A stretch of 64,000 nucleotides of DNA. Source: Limanda limanda. Its lineage: Eukaryota > Chordata > Actinopteri > Pleuronectiformes > Pleuronectidae. Both the position numbers and the translations under genes were made by a program. A model generated the notes under the pieces. The model saw only the letters and a program-made list of their open reading frames with translations. It searched no databases and was not told where the DNA came from. Below are positions 40,393 to 53,000 of the stretch, piece after piece. The stretch's first letter is position 1. Each line of letters opens with the position of its first letter. The stretch covers positions 26,918,090-26,982,089 of the forward strand of contig NC_083638.1 in NCBI RefSeq assembly GCF_963576545.1, written 5' to 3'.

Positions 40393-41594
40393 GTAATGGT
40401 GAAGATGTACTGTGGCTTCTGAAACACAAATATATTCTTGCACATTTTAGTTTTAAGTTATTTAAATTGTGAAAAATCAAGGCAGGAAGAAAGGTCAAAG
40501 TCAAAGCTTTTCAGTGTGGGCATGGCATCTCCTGGAAAAATGACATACCAATTTTCCTTGATTCATATTGAAATCACAAAAGGTACACAAAAAAGACTAG
40601 TCTGTTCCCTTTTTTATAGTTTTTTTTTATTCCAGCACTAGTATATCAGGTTTGTACTAAAACACAGTGTTGCTTTGAGCTACATGCTAACATTCACAAT
40701 GGCAATGATGATTTATAGGTAAAAGGTTTTAACATGTATTAGCATTAGGGAGGCTACAATGTGAAAATGTTTCCACCAGGTGATTAACCTGTGAGTGACA
40801 AAAGTGTTTCCTATAACACCAGATATTTTCGATTTTCGATATCTTCGCTTAGTATCCGTGGAGCGCCTACTGAGATCTTTAATGTCAGATTTTGCTGCGA
40901 GCAACCTCGCTCTTCTGCTGCACTTAAGTTTTGTGTGTTTCCCATTAACTATAGACTGTGGAGGCTCACTTCTCATAATAACATAATAGCTATAACTTGG
41001 TGTTTGGTGCTAAGAAGAGCTGTGTGTATAGCTCTGCTCACTCCCACGCTCTCTTAAAGACACAAGGATCCCTCTCTCCAACATCCATAACGCTTTCACT
41101 CACCTTTGGCACCAAATCCTCGTCATCCTTCTTTGTCAGCTCTCCTCCAAGACTCAGTTACTCTGTGGTGGGACTGTCCTGCAGCTAGAATCAGAAATTT
41201 TACTCAGTTTAAAACTGCAACATCAGACTCAGAATAGATAATTACGGTAGTATTTTACTAATTAGATTTCTTAAATTCGATGAGCGTAGGCACTACCACT
41301 GATAACCAACGAGTTTTTACGTTTGTAATAAAATGAAACAGACAATGAGGATGGAGGGAAAGTTTGGTGATCGGTAGAAACCCCGGAAACACTGACTTCT
41401 GATGAAACACCGATTAGAATCCAAACATTTCCTGATTAGCACAAAACAGAACATACAGCTGAGGCTGAAAGGAACTAGATTTACAGGACATAAACCAAAG
41501 TCCTGGACCCATTTTGACATGTTTCTGGTCGTATATCAGAGGAAGTGATCACCATTTCAACCTGAGAAGGACACACATGGGTTAGGGACCACTG
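40393..41594. other. gene-poor sequence
   Basis: A GTGAGT donor-like site on the minus strand (41103-41098) follows a short KKDDEDLVPK frame, but an in-frame stop lies 14 codons upstream and no acceptor fits. Confidence 0.4.
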
Positions 41595-41715
41595 CCTAAG
41601 ATATATTTCATGTCAATTAATTCAGCAGTAGTTAAGATATTTCACTCAAAGCAACAAATTTCAACCCCATGGTGGCGCTAAAGGAAAGGTTAGGCGATCA
41701 CCAAAGTCTACTCAG
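41595..41715 (+). repeat. dispersed repeat fragment (CATGGTGGCGCTAAAGGAAA)
   Basis: CCCCATGGTGGCGCTAAAGG then AAAGGTTAGGCGATCACCAA is a familiar short teleost repeat; only this fragment is present. Confidence 0.5.
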
Positions 41716-44700
41716 CATCTGTTCCAAATTTGATTTAATTTATCAAATGTTGCATTTCCATCAGACAACCTTTACACATTGCGCATTCCTTTCACTTAAA
41801 CACTAAGTGCAGGAGAGTTTTACAAAGGGTCGACATAATGATCATCAATTGTGAGTTTATATCCGGTGTATTAATTTGTGTAGGGAGGCCTTGTATTCTG
41901 GTTTGAGCGAGTACTTTATCTCCTGTTATTTGTGTGGTCTTCAGGTGTGGTAGGGACTTCTTGACATGCTGCTGTGTGAGCCACTGGAAACGTGTGTGTA
42001 TTCGTGTGTGTGCATGCACTAGCATTAGGGCAGGGTCACTGAGGAGTAATAGGATTGCTCGACCCAGCTCCTTCTCTCGACACCCTGGCAAAGACAAGCC
42101 TCCTAAATCATCCTCACATCTCTGAGCAAGATGGAGGACCTGGCATCGTCTCCAGCCGCCCTCCGTCCTCCCTGCAGCCCCTCTCCTCACTGTGGCACAG
42201 ACACTGCTCGCAGCCGTGATTTCCCCCGAACCTCCAGGACAACTGGAATATTATCTGCTCAGCATTCTGCAAATATCCAATGGAAGGCTGTACTCTAGTT
42301 CATTGCAGCTGTGCCGCAGATACTGTATACAGGCTCTGCTGCTGATACTCAAATAGGACTCTTTGACTTCACCTTATGATTCTTAAGAGGAAGCAGCGAA
42401 GTGAAGGAGCCTATTCTGCTGTTATTCATTATTCATGCTATGCTCTTATTCCTATTCAGGGTCATGAAGAGGCTGGACTCCTACAGTCAGTTCTACACAT
42501 GAAACCTTTTAGCCGGTAAAATGAATGAATGAAAGAACATAGAAATTGATTCCACTGCTTTTGCAACACAGTGGGTTTTTATCATGTATTTTTATGTTTC
42601 GGTTATTTTAAATGCATTTGTACTTCTTATTTATCTTCCCGTATTTCTGTTTTTAATAGAATAGAATTGCCTCTGTATACACTGTGTTACATACATAAAA
42701 CTTGCCTTGCCTTTTATATGGAAGTCCCAAACAGAGGGATATGGCTTTATAGTCACAGCTCAGCACCTATTGCAGACCATGGAAATAATGGCCAGGTTTT
42801 GCTTTTTGACCTCAGATGAGGACACAAAGGTCCCCAGAGACCAAGTTTCACCAAAAACAACAACTTATCATAGGATGCTCCAGACAATGAGCCTGATTAC
42901 CTATACGTGTGCTTTTGACCAATCACAAGTCAGTTCCAGCTGTCAATCAGGACATTTCACCCAGTTTTCATATCAAATAAGAAATTAAAACCAAATCTAC
43001 TGGAAATATTTGCACCCAGAAACCATCTTTGAAATAATTGGTGTTAGCAACTAGCGCAAGCTAGTAGCAGCGAAGAACCAGACATCTCCCTGATGGAGCT
43101 GAAAGCCAATACAAAAAAGATAAAAATCGAAAGAGTTAATATTAGACTTCTATTTATCAGTCGGCCAGAAAACAATCTACTGTTGCTCCTTGCCTGCTCA
43201 AAAAAGGGCACCGCTTAGCATGTTAGCATCATCAATGTTAAAGGTGCCACAAGTTAGCTGGTGTTCTGTCAATAACTTTCTGCTACCCACAGGTTGCCAA
43301 ATAATGACAGCCATTAAAAGCATTTCTAGTTTCACCTCAGCAAGAGCTCTTCATCCATCTGTCACAACCTGGGCATGAACACCCCCCCTGTGCAGACAGT
43401 GATTTAAACACACTGAATACAGCAGGACTCAGTGAGTGGTGAGGCAACACGTAGAGGAGCCGTCCTGCAGGGGAGTCAGTCCAGTGGACAGATCCAAAGA
43501 CACACACAAGGAGCCACAGGCCCACTGTTGGGTCAATTCTAAATGTGCAACACACAGAGGAAGTGATGGGTCAATGACAAACAGGTGGGAGAGAAATCTG
43601 GAGGGAAACGCAGCGCAGAACGCAAGTAGACTCACAACAGACAGAGAAGGACAGTCCTTTCAAAATAAAACAGGAAACACCTCCAGAGCCCAGGCAGCAT
43701 GTCACACCAACACTGTTTCTGTGTACAAAACTTACATCAAGATAAAAACAATGCTTATAAGTTGATACCTATCTCAATATCACATTATTATTATTCCTTT
43801 TATGATTTTTGTTCCTGAGTTAATGTTTTAAGCTCTATGAGCAGAGAATGATAAACACTTGATTATCAGATAGACATTGGACAAATCTGATATAGATGAA
43901 TAATGTGATATACCTTCTCACTGCACAATGCATAGGCAATATATTAAACTTAGCTTATGTTACGTTGTCACTGATGAGATGTATCTATTGATATTGTTTA
44001 ATTTCCTTATGTAGAATAGTGATATAAATTGGTGGTGTTCCCAATAGCCTTCGCTTCTACTGAATGTCGGAATGGAAGGACTGATTAGGTAGGGTCCTAG
44101 GAGGAGGTGGTGAACACTACTCTTGAACAAATCAAGAGCAGGGGAACAAAACCAAAGCGTAGAGACCTCAGAGAGAGCCACATGTGAAGGGTCCCCCTCC
44201 GAGGTCGGACAGACAGAAGATGCCGCGTGTAACTGAAAGCATCAACAAAATAACACTATTTAGACACGATTAGAAGAAACTGTTTTTAACATAATGGAGA
44301 ATTGTGTCAATGTTTACATATTAATACATGTCATCTTTGTAAATAGCACATGAGTGGGACAAATTAATTTATGATCTGATTTTTGACCTGCTAACGTGAA
44401 GCTTTAACACTGGGTGAGTCACTGTTTCAGTCTCATTTCATTCAGAGCTGTTCTCCAGCTATAAATTGGACAGATTTAGTGACTTGTGATTCAACAATAA
44501 TTAGATCAACAATGTCAAATCTTATCAAACAGCAGATAATTAATAAATCTGAGTGTAATATGAATCTGCAAATGTGAATCATTATTGACTGAAAGCATTA
44601 CAGACTTATCAGCTGAGGAAGCACTTAGTATTTTATTCTTCTTGGACATGTTGTGTTGGTTTTTCATTTGCAATAATTACATTCCCTCTGTCTCTCACTC

Positions 44701-46492
44701 TCTGTTTGTCAGTTTGCAACACCAGCTTGCTCTGTTTGTCTCAAAATCACCATGACAACCAGGAGCAGATGAAACCATCTAGTTTACTGTCGTTGAATCT
44801 CACTCATAAATTTACGGGGATACAACTTCTATTCGTGGGAATAATCCTAAAGGAGATAAGAGCGCTTTTACAGTGTTTTGCTCAGACAAACAGTTTACCC
44901 TGCTTCCTATCAAGCTGCTGATTCCTTGTTTGGTCTTATCACGTTTTCTTTTTGTTTTTTTATGGTGAATGAGCAGAATGGCGAGAAATACTTTGGAAGG
45001 GCTGAAAAGAAATCCCACAGTTCAAATGATAAGTTAGAGCTGGGCAGCTGTGTGGAGCGATGGGATAGTGATGCATTTGGCTTGATACAAGATCCTACAG
45101 TTAAGGGGGGGAAAAGAATGTTGTGAAAACTCAGCGGTGGAGATTTCCAGAGGTAAAACATTGCAGGGTGAGCAGGCAGAGCACTGTCTGCTGAGAAGAG
45201 CGTAGAGATTAGTGCAGCTGCTTCTTTATCTATCACCAGGTACGAATGCTGCTGTGTGCCCGCACTGCTGTCAATCCATCAAGATGGTTGTCTGCCTTCT
45301 CCTCTGGCACCGGTGCTCCAACGGCAGCACGGCCTCTAATGGGAACAGGAAATCCAACCATTAGCCCAAGTGAATGATAGCAATTTAATTGGTTCTGAAA
45401 CACAAACAGTGGATTTACGAGACGAGTTGTTTTTTAAAAAGGCATCCAAAACACAACAGACAGGAAACACGTGTGTAGACTACAGATCAGAATAATGGAC
45501 TCAATTGACGATTTGTGCAACTGCCCCAGGTCCCCGGACCCCAGGTTTGTCACACAGTTTTAGAGTGTGATTACTCGAGTGATGAGTGATGTGTTTGACT
45601 TTTGTAGACGTCAAGTCACAGTCCAGATCTTAAAGCACGCAAAGATGTGTGGCTCATATGGCTTATTCACCGTTTTTTAAAGAAAGGGAATGACCAGATG
45701 TGCAAACTGGTCAAGTCTCTTCCTCCGTAATGCACCGTCATAGCAGGGGTGTCACAACACAGAGATACATGTTGCATTTTATATGGAATTAATCTTGGGA
45801 AAATATGTTATCTAATCGACATTAAAGGGTCGTTTCAGTTTAAAAAACGTTGCTTTAAATCTTCCTAAATCAAAGATAATAAAGGCAATAAGATATGATA
45901 TCTTGTTGCCTTTGTCAGTCAGTGTCAAACTAGAGATTATTTTTATTATAAATTTATCTCCAAACACTTTTCTTGATTTTTTGCTTCCTTAAATTGGAGA
46001 ATAGTTGAAAAAGTGCCCATCTGTAAATTCTTAAGGATAAAGATAATGATATAGAGAAGATAATCAGGTTACTATCACAGGAGACATTAAAAGCAAATGA
46101 GCCGGAACCAACCCAGGGGGAGGGGATGCTCCTAACAGGCTCTGTAGCTTGTGTTTAATGACCAACACCACACATGAAGGTGTGAAATATTTCAGGACAG
46201 GAATATAGCAGACTACTCTCTGTTCATGTGGATTCAGACAGCTAATCAGTGCTGTAGATAACTTTATTTTAATCCCTTCTATATCCTGTAAATGTGGCAG
46301 AAATTAGCACTTTGTAAAGGCTGGGCAACAATAATGGACTCTTGAACAAATCCATGAAGGTTATCTTGTACTTTCGAGATTTTATTTGACAAAGACATGA
46401 CCTTTCTCACATGACGTTTCAACCACTGATGTTGTTTCTCAGGGAAGCTAAAGGATATGTCGGATTAGAATAAACAAACTCAATACCATTCA
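41716..46492. other. gene-poor sequence
   Basis: No exon set or RNA gene was found. 45241-45360 is GC-richer and could be conserved non-coding DNA. Minor repeats: an ACTTGCCTTGCC tail-like string near 42700. Confidence 0.4.
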
Positions 46493-46690
46493 TTCATCGT
46501 CTTCCACTTATCCTGGGCTCAGGTTGTTGATGTAGCTGGTAGGGTATCCCAGAGGTCCGTCTCCCTGGCCACACTTTCCAGCTCTTCCTGGATCCCTGAG
46601 TTGTTCCCAGGCCTGATGGGAGATCTAGTCTCTCCATCGAGTTCTGGGTCTACCCTGGGGTCTCCTCCCGGTTGGGGGTTCCCATAGGTT
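46493..46690 (-). repeat. non-LTR retrotransposon-like fragment
   Basis: CAGCTCTTCCTGGATCCCTG, CCAGGCCTGATGGGAGATCT and TCTGGGTCTACCCTGGGGTC then TCCTCCCGGTTGGG recall the complement of a common fish LINE segment. No open reading frame remains. Confidence 0.5.
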
Positions 46691-46774
46691 TACATAGATT
46701 ATATATATGACGCATGTGAGTAATGGGTCACAAAGTGAATTTAAGCACTAAACATCTTGAACACATTCTAATCC

Positions 46775-47005
46775 CGGCTGTGGCTGAGGGGGTCGTCCTC
46801 TACCCAGAAGGTCGACGGGTCGATCCCAGGCTTCCCCATCTAAATCTGCAGTGTCCTTGGGCAAGATACTGAACCCAGAATTACCCCTTATGGAGAAAAA
46901 AAATCATAAATAAACAGTAGGAATGTGTGTGCGGGTGGCAATAAACTGTTCTGTAAAGCACTTTGAGTCATCAAGACTATAAAAGTCTTGATTTACCATT
47001 CTAAT
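46775..47005 (+). repeat. tRNA-derived SINE, copy C (different tail)
   Basis: Head GGCTGTGGCTGAGGGGGTCG then TCCTCTACCCAGAAGG, box B-like GGTCGATCCC (46818-46827), body TCCTTGGGCAAGATACTGAA. The tail is TTCTGTAAAGCACTTTGAGT then CATCAAGACTATAAAAG, unlike the tail of copy A. Confidence 0.85.
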
Positions 47006-48199
47006 GTAACACAGTTTTTGATTACAATATATTAAGTATTACTTATGTAGCAATTAAATCAGAATAAGATTACTGGATTACAGTAGACAAATGATGACAC
47101 AAGCACCATTTAAAATGTTCATTATTATTTTTTTATTATGAGTGAAATGTGACTTTACATTGTTTATCACCCAAAGGGTGAGAATAAAACATAAATAAAA
47201 CATTCTTACAAAATGTTGCATTAAATCACAAATGGAACAATTCAATTTTTTTTACATTTGATTTGTTTTATACAGAAATCATATTTACACATTTGCCCTT
47301 TTTTTTTTTTTTTTTTACAATGTTGAGAATAAAACAGTTGTGTACCATTTTATTTTTATAGTACAAACATTTCCTTCGTTTCCATGCCGAGGTATAAAAG
47401 CTCTCCTCTCTTTCCTGAGAAGATGCTAGTTTCTACTCTAGTGCATTTTATTGTTAAGATTTAAGGCTACGCAGGGTTCACCTGATGGACACACTCATCT
47501 CATGGACAGGCCTATCATCATCGGGGAAGGAGTTCATTTTCCTGACTCGCGTCTGCTGATTGTCCCTTACAGAGAGAGGTTTGTGGTTCTGCCCGGTCGC
47601 TCCCTCCAACCGTTAGAGCTTCTCCCCCCCCCCACACATTAAAGCTGCTGCTGACTGGTTTCACTGAATAACCAATTACAATCTCTGACAACTTATTTGT
47701 TTCTGCAGTCAATTATAAATGCCGTGGGGAAAATGTCAGAATGTGGGAGCCCACGCTCATCACATTATCTCTGTATGGCAATGACCCGCTGAGAAAAATA
47801 TGTCAATTTTGCATAGTAGGGAGAATATAAAAAAAAAGAAAAAGAATAAAAAACACACACTTTTAGTTGTTATTGTTGTGTAAGAGACGGGTCTCATTTA
47901 GTCAAAGGTGCAGTGCTCCCTAGTGGTCAGATGACACCTAAAGCAACAGAGGAAAAGAGAAGCCCATTCCTCTCTGTTTCTTTGGAAGGATTACACCAAA
48001 GCCATAAACAAAAGACATGAAGCAACTAATTGGCTGGCCCCGTAAGCCTCTTAGAAGACACACTATAATAAACTGCCTGGACGTGAAGTCAAATCCTCAG
48101 CACGGACAGCGAGTTAACAATCAGCACTTAAACATGAGACAAAAGAGGCAGTAAAGAAGCAGATCATCGACGCTGCTCTGTAATTCAATGGTAAGAGTC
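47006..48199. other. AT-rich intergenic sequence
   Basis: T-tract at 47299-47317; otherwise nothing identified. Confidence 0.5.
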
Positions 48200-49963
48200 G
48201 GGGGTTTTTTCCCATCATGTTCAGTTTTTATTTGCTACCTGTCCAGCAGGTAGTTGTGTGGCCCACTCCGGGCTCAGTGGGGATTCAAATGTTTAACAGG
48301 TCAGACAGGTCACCTTGGAAAAATAGCATAAAAGCTACAAGCCCCTTTTTAAATTCTACAATAACTGTTTCATCCTTAAAGTATTTTAACACATTTTCTT
48401 GCTTTGGATCATTGTTGCTTTTCATGAGCGTCAGAGCACTCTATTATACTCTGTAGTATACAATGCTGATCTTTCATACTAATAAAATACATCAACATGT
48501 TAGGACCAAAGTGCTTAACAACACTGATGTGTGTTGACTCATTTGAAATGATTTTCGTCATAGAGCAGGACCAGGTACCATATTCTGGTGGTTTTAGATA
48601 ATGTCCCTTCTCTTTTTCACTAACCAGCTGCATCCTCCACTATCTGACTTGTGCATCTAGCCAGTCCATTGAAAGAAAAAGTTAAACTATTTAACAGTGA
48701 GAGGCCATCAGTATGCTACCTGCAGAGTCACATGCAATTAAAAAACATGAAGAAAACCCATGCACTTGTCGACGCTCAGATGAAAGATGAGGGCTGAATA
48801 AAAGCCCATTGCAGGCAGATAAAGCGAGGATCAAGCTAATATCCGTCCAAGGCTCTACAACACACTAAAAGATATGAATTGAGCCATTAGACACAGGCAG
48901 ATATGGCTCAATCCTTTCATTGCTGTTAAGTCTGGGAAAAACAGACACGAACATCTGAAGGGTTTCACTCCAGAATGGAGATATCCACTTTTCGAATAAA
49001 TTAAAACCTCATAGAGGATCATGATTGATGGCATCAAATCATTGTCAATGAGTGCTGAGGTTATCATCGCTTAGAAAGCTGGAGACAAAGTTAGAGCCAG
49101 TAATCACATCTGCTTTTCAAATTGTGTGTAAAGGAATGTCAGGCTCCATTTTTCTTCTTTCAGTGTGGATTTATACAGAAGCACTTTGGAAAGAATCACT
49201 GGAACAAACATGGGGAACTGTTGCTAGGACACAAAGTTTGGGCAGATGTGATTAGAGCCCTCAATGATTAATGAAGGTGATCAGGAGAGAGGCGTTTCCA
49301 CTGTAACGTTTACATTCGTCTGTTTCAACTTGCACTTGGATGTGTCTGTTTTTGAGAGGTTAAATCCCCATGATTCTTAAACTTATATCAACAGCGATTT
49401 GGTGTTGATGCCAGGACGGACTGCTGAAAGAAGGCTGAGTCTGGAGAGTCATGACAAGGCAGTCAAGATAGTTGGTGGAGATGCTGAGGCAACCCACTGT
49501 GAGACATTTTCACTGTGAGTTGTCACAAAAGCATATTTTTCTTCAAAATGAAGAAATAATAATGACTTCTTTGGAAAAGGAAACAGAGTTTTGGGACAAA
49601 GACTATCTAAATGTGCACAGCTAATCCATGGTTCCTATTTTAATAAGCTGTGAGTGTATGTGGGCCTATTTGCATACGATAACAGAATCCCCAAAAATAT
49701 GCTTCTTTCCAGAAACTAAAAAAACGCTGTGTTTGTTTTAAAAAACCTTTGCATGTGACGTTAATCTGTTATATGATCTAATTTAGAGAAGTGAACAATG
49801 AGTCCTTTCAATGTAAATTGAAAGGTGTTGAAAAGCCTGGTAGTACACTGCAGCATTGTGTGCTACTACCTAGCAAGAACATGTTCCTCTGGATGACAGA
49901 ATGGCATGATGGGTTGATGGTGATGATGATAATGACGATGATGATGAGGAGGTACCGTTTCTC
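48200..49963 (-). other. probable akap13 3' UTR and downstream flank
   Basis: The sequence directly after the akap13 stop has no conserved coding on either strand. The first ~50 nt are (ATC)n-rich. Candidate minus-strand poly(A) hexamers lie 320 nt (ATTAAA) and about 1.73 kb (AATAAA, 48232-48227) past the stop, so the transcript end is uncertain. Confidence 0.45.
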
Positions 49964-50016
49964 TCAGCAGAAGAAGATCTCTCCATCGAGAGGAGGATCG
50001 GGGCGGTGCTGGGCGT
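49964..50016 (-). CDS. akap13: akap13 terminal coding exon: DGEIFFC stop
   Basis: This is a 53-nt coding part after acceptor TCCTCCTTACAG. The split codon G|AC gives Asp, then AQHRPDPPLDGEIFFC and a TGA at 49966-49964. The mammalian AKAP13 end is very similar (…EGEEIFC), which supports this small exon despite its size. The 3' UTR follows toward lower coordinates and opens with a trinucleotide-rich (ATC)n stretch. Possible poly(A) signals on this strand are ATTAAA at 49644-49639 and AATAAA at 48232-48227. Neither is proven. Confidence 0.82.
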
Positions 50017-53000
50017 CTGTAAGGAGGAGAAGATTAGAGTCAGTGTCACCGTCCCAAGAGACAAATCTTCCTGAGAGTGGGTTCTGTTGTAATGTTTATT
50101 CTCTGGGGATCCTCAGTGAGCAGCATCTACCTGCTTCATATTGAATGAATCCTAAGCAGAGCTCACAGCACCGTCATTGAGCTCTATTAAAGAACTGACA
50201 GAAGCCGCCTCAGTGAGCCAGAGTCTCATATCCAGAATTGTATTTATTCTTTCATATTTATCTAAGATTTACTCGATCTCAAAACAAATAAAAAGAAATC
50301 CTTGTTCCTTTGTGTGTGCTGCTGATCCACATTATTCTCTCTATGATGAGATCACCACGGAAATGAGCAAGCTGCTCACAATCAGGAAAAAAAGAAAAAT
50401 AGTTGTGCATGGTGGTGAAACAGCTGCAGAAACACTCAAGTAAATAAAATAAACTATACTTGTTTTGTCTGATGATGCACAAACTATTATGAATTTGTGA
50501 TGCTTATAAGAATTACTGACAGACTCCAGACAGGAGAGAGGAGGAGAGTAGTTGTAATAGTTAATGCCTGATTAGGTCAATCTGAAATATTTAACAAGTT
50601 TGTGGATCATTGCTTTTATTAAAGGACATCAGGCGGATTATTTGTAATGATCGGTACAAAGAGTAAGAGTAAGAATAGGAAAAACATCAAAACTATTCTG
50701 AGTAAACAAATCCTTGTGAATTTAATATGTATTTATTGGAATTAACTTTTTCTCTGTTTATTCAAAACACTTTTTTCAAACCAGAACATCTTTTTAGTAT
50801 TTCCCACCATAATTTAAATCCTTTTTGTCCCTGTCGGGATCCTGTAGGGATGATGACCTTAGTTTTCCTAAACAGTTCAACAGTGTGGTTCTAAAAGTAT
50901 CATCTTCTGAAAAGAGGTTTAGAATATCAACCATAATATTTTAACCATCCAATGTAGACCACAAGCTATCAACTGCGTTTTAAGAAAAATATGTTTTATT
51001 CGTGATGTCAAGGAGAAATACTACACTACCCACAATCCTCAGGAGTAATTGCAATGTCTCCGATTCGTGGAGCTCGCCGTTACCATGGAAATATTGACCA
51101 CAACCATGAAAATCATATCAGCTTCAATCAGAGAGTTCAGCGTTAGATGACTTCTATCACAGAGCGACTGTGAGTTCTATTTAAAAAATGCTGTGTTTTT
51201 TAGGGGATGAGGGAAATAGCTTGAAGGTGAAAATCACAAAAAGTCAGGTCATGTACTGGAATACAGTGTTAGGGAGGGACAGCTTGTGGGTTTGCAATGG
51301 TCATGGGATAAGTAGGATGTATTTCTCTGAATCAAATGTTTTATGGTCAATTTCATTTTGTGGTTGGTCGGCCTGGTTCCAGATTTAAAACTCTTCAATA
51401 TTCTGACTTTTTGCCAGAAATCAAAGTCAAAGCCATCACCTACTATTTTGGCTGATTATTTGCCACCTCTTTTCTCACGCCACACTGCTCGCTCAATGTA
51501 ACACACTAAATACTAAATGTAAATCCATCCTAACCCTCCCTCTGTTTCATTCTCTACCTGCCGTCTGTGCGCTCCCTCCTTTGCCCTTCTTCTTCTTCTT
51601 CTCCTTCTCCTTCCCCTCTTTGCTCTTGCTCTTGGCCAGCTGCAGTAGGCTCTTTGAGATCTGGTTGTCGCTCTTGAGGTTGGAGTTGCTGGAGGATAAG
51701 GTGAAGGGATTGAGGCCTTTTCCTTTGGGCTTGGACTGCTGGGGCTGCAGCCTGGGCAGGGAGCAGGAGGAGGAGGAGAGCTCCAGCAGGTCCGGCTCCA
51801 GAGACTGGGAGCTGCTGGGGAACTGGGATTCATCAGACGTCGTAGAGGGAGTCCTCTGGAGGCAAAAGAAGGAGATAAGACAGATTGAACAGCTGTTGTC
51901 TACATCTGCAAATGAATATGGAAGAGAGAAGCTAATTTTAATGTTTGTGCAAGCCTATCTTCAATAAAATATGAGTTCAAATATTACCAGAAAATACTTT
52001 AATGGCAGAAGAAAAGAAAGGGGTTTGGCATAAAAACTAATTTAACTCTGCTGTGTTTCACGCCAAGAGTGCTTGAGTTTAAGCCTCCAATATGGGCATC
52101 CATAAAAAAAAAAAAGCTGAAGTGCCATTGAGTAAAACCCTGAATCCTTCCCGGCTCGGTTCAGTAAGTGATCCTCTGCAGCAGAGGGGGCAACAGAAGA
52201 GGCTGTTCTTGGGCAGGGAGCAACAAATCACTTGATTATTATTATTGTTATGATTTCCAAAGTGTCCCTGCTTACCTCAGCCAGACGGAGCTCGTCCATC
52301 TTGTCGAACTGCCGCTGCACGGCCTCCCTGTCCCTCTCCAGCTTCCTTTGTGCGTCCCTCAGCCTCTCCAGGTCTTTCTGGTACTCCTCCTTCCGTCTCT
52401 GCAGCTCCCGCCTCTCGTCCTCCACCTTCTTGTGCTGCTTCTGTACCTCCTCCTCCTGCAATGGTAGAGAGGTGCATTGATAGATCTATTTAAATTATGC
52501 AGGACACAGCATGGTTCAGACTAAAAAGGAAGGTAGTCTATCATTCACTACGTTTACATGATGGCAGAAACCCGATTTCGGCCGAAATCGGGTTTCTCTA
52601 TCCATGGGGGGTTAACTGCTCTATCTCAGGGTACATGGCACTGAGAAATCCGACTCTTGTCCGAAAGCATTTTATAACCCGCTACGATAGGTGGCGCTGT
52701 TTTCATTACAGCTAGTGGTGATACAGCCATTTCCGCTTGACCTCGTCACCACTAGCAACCATAAACAACAACAGCCTTCAAATCAGCATGCGAGAAAGAT
52801 GACGAACGGAGAGCAAGGTGAAGCTACGTCCCTCTACATGATGTTGTGCATGTTTACTCTAGGAGTACTGCGAATGCGAACGGCGCATTTGATTAGAATG
52901 GTAATGGCGAGTGCCGGCCGGCACCGGGCAGCGACATTTTATCTACGTGTCGACTTCCGGGTCACGGCCAGGGAGGGAGGGAGGAGGGAGGGGGGGGCAG

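Noticed and set aside
41104..41190. minus-strand KKDDEDLVPK with GTGAGT donor
   Set aside because: In-frame stop just upstream and no usable acceptor that keeps an open frame.
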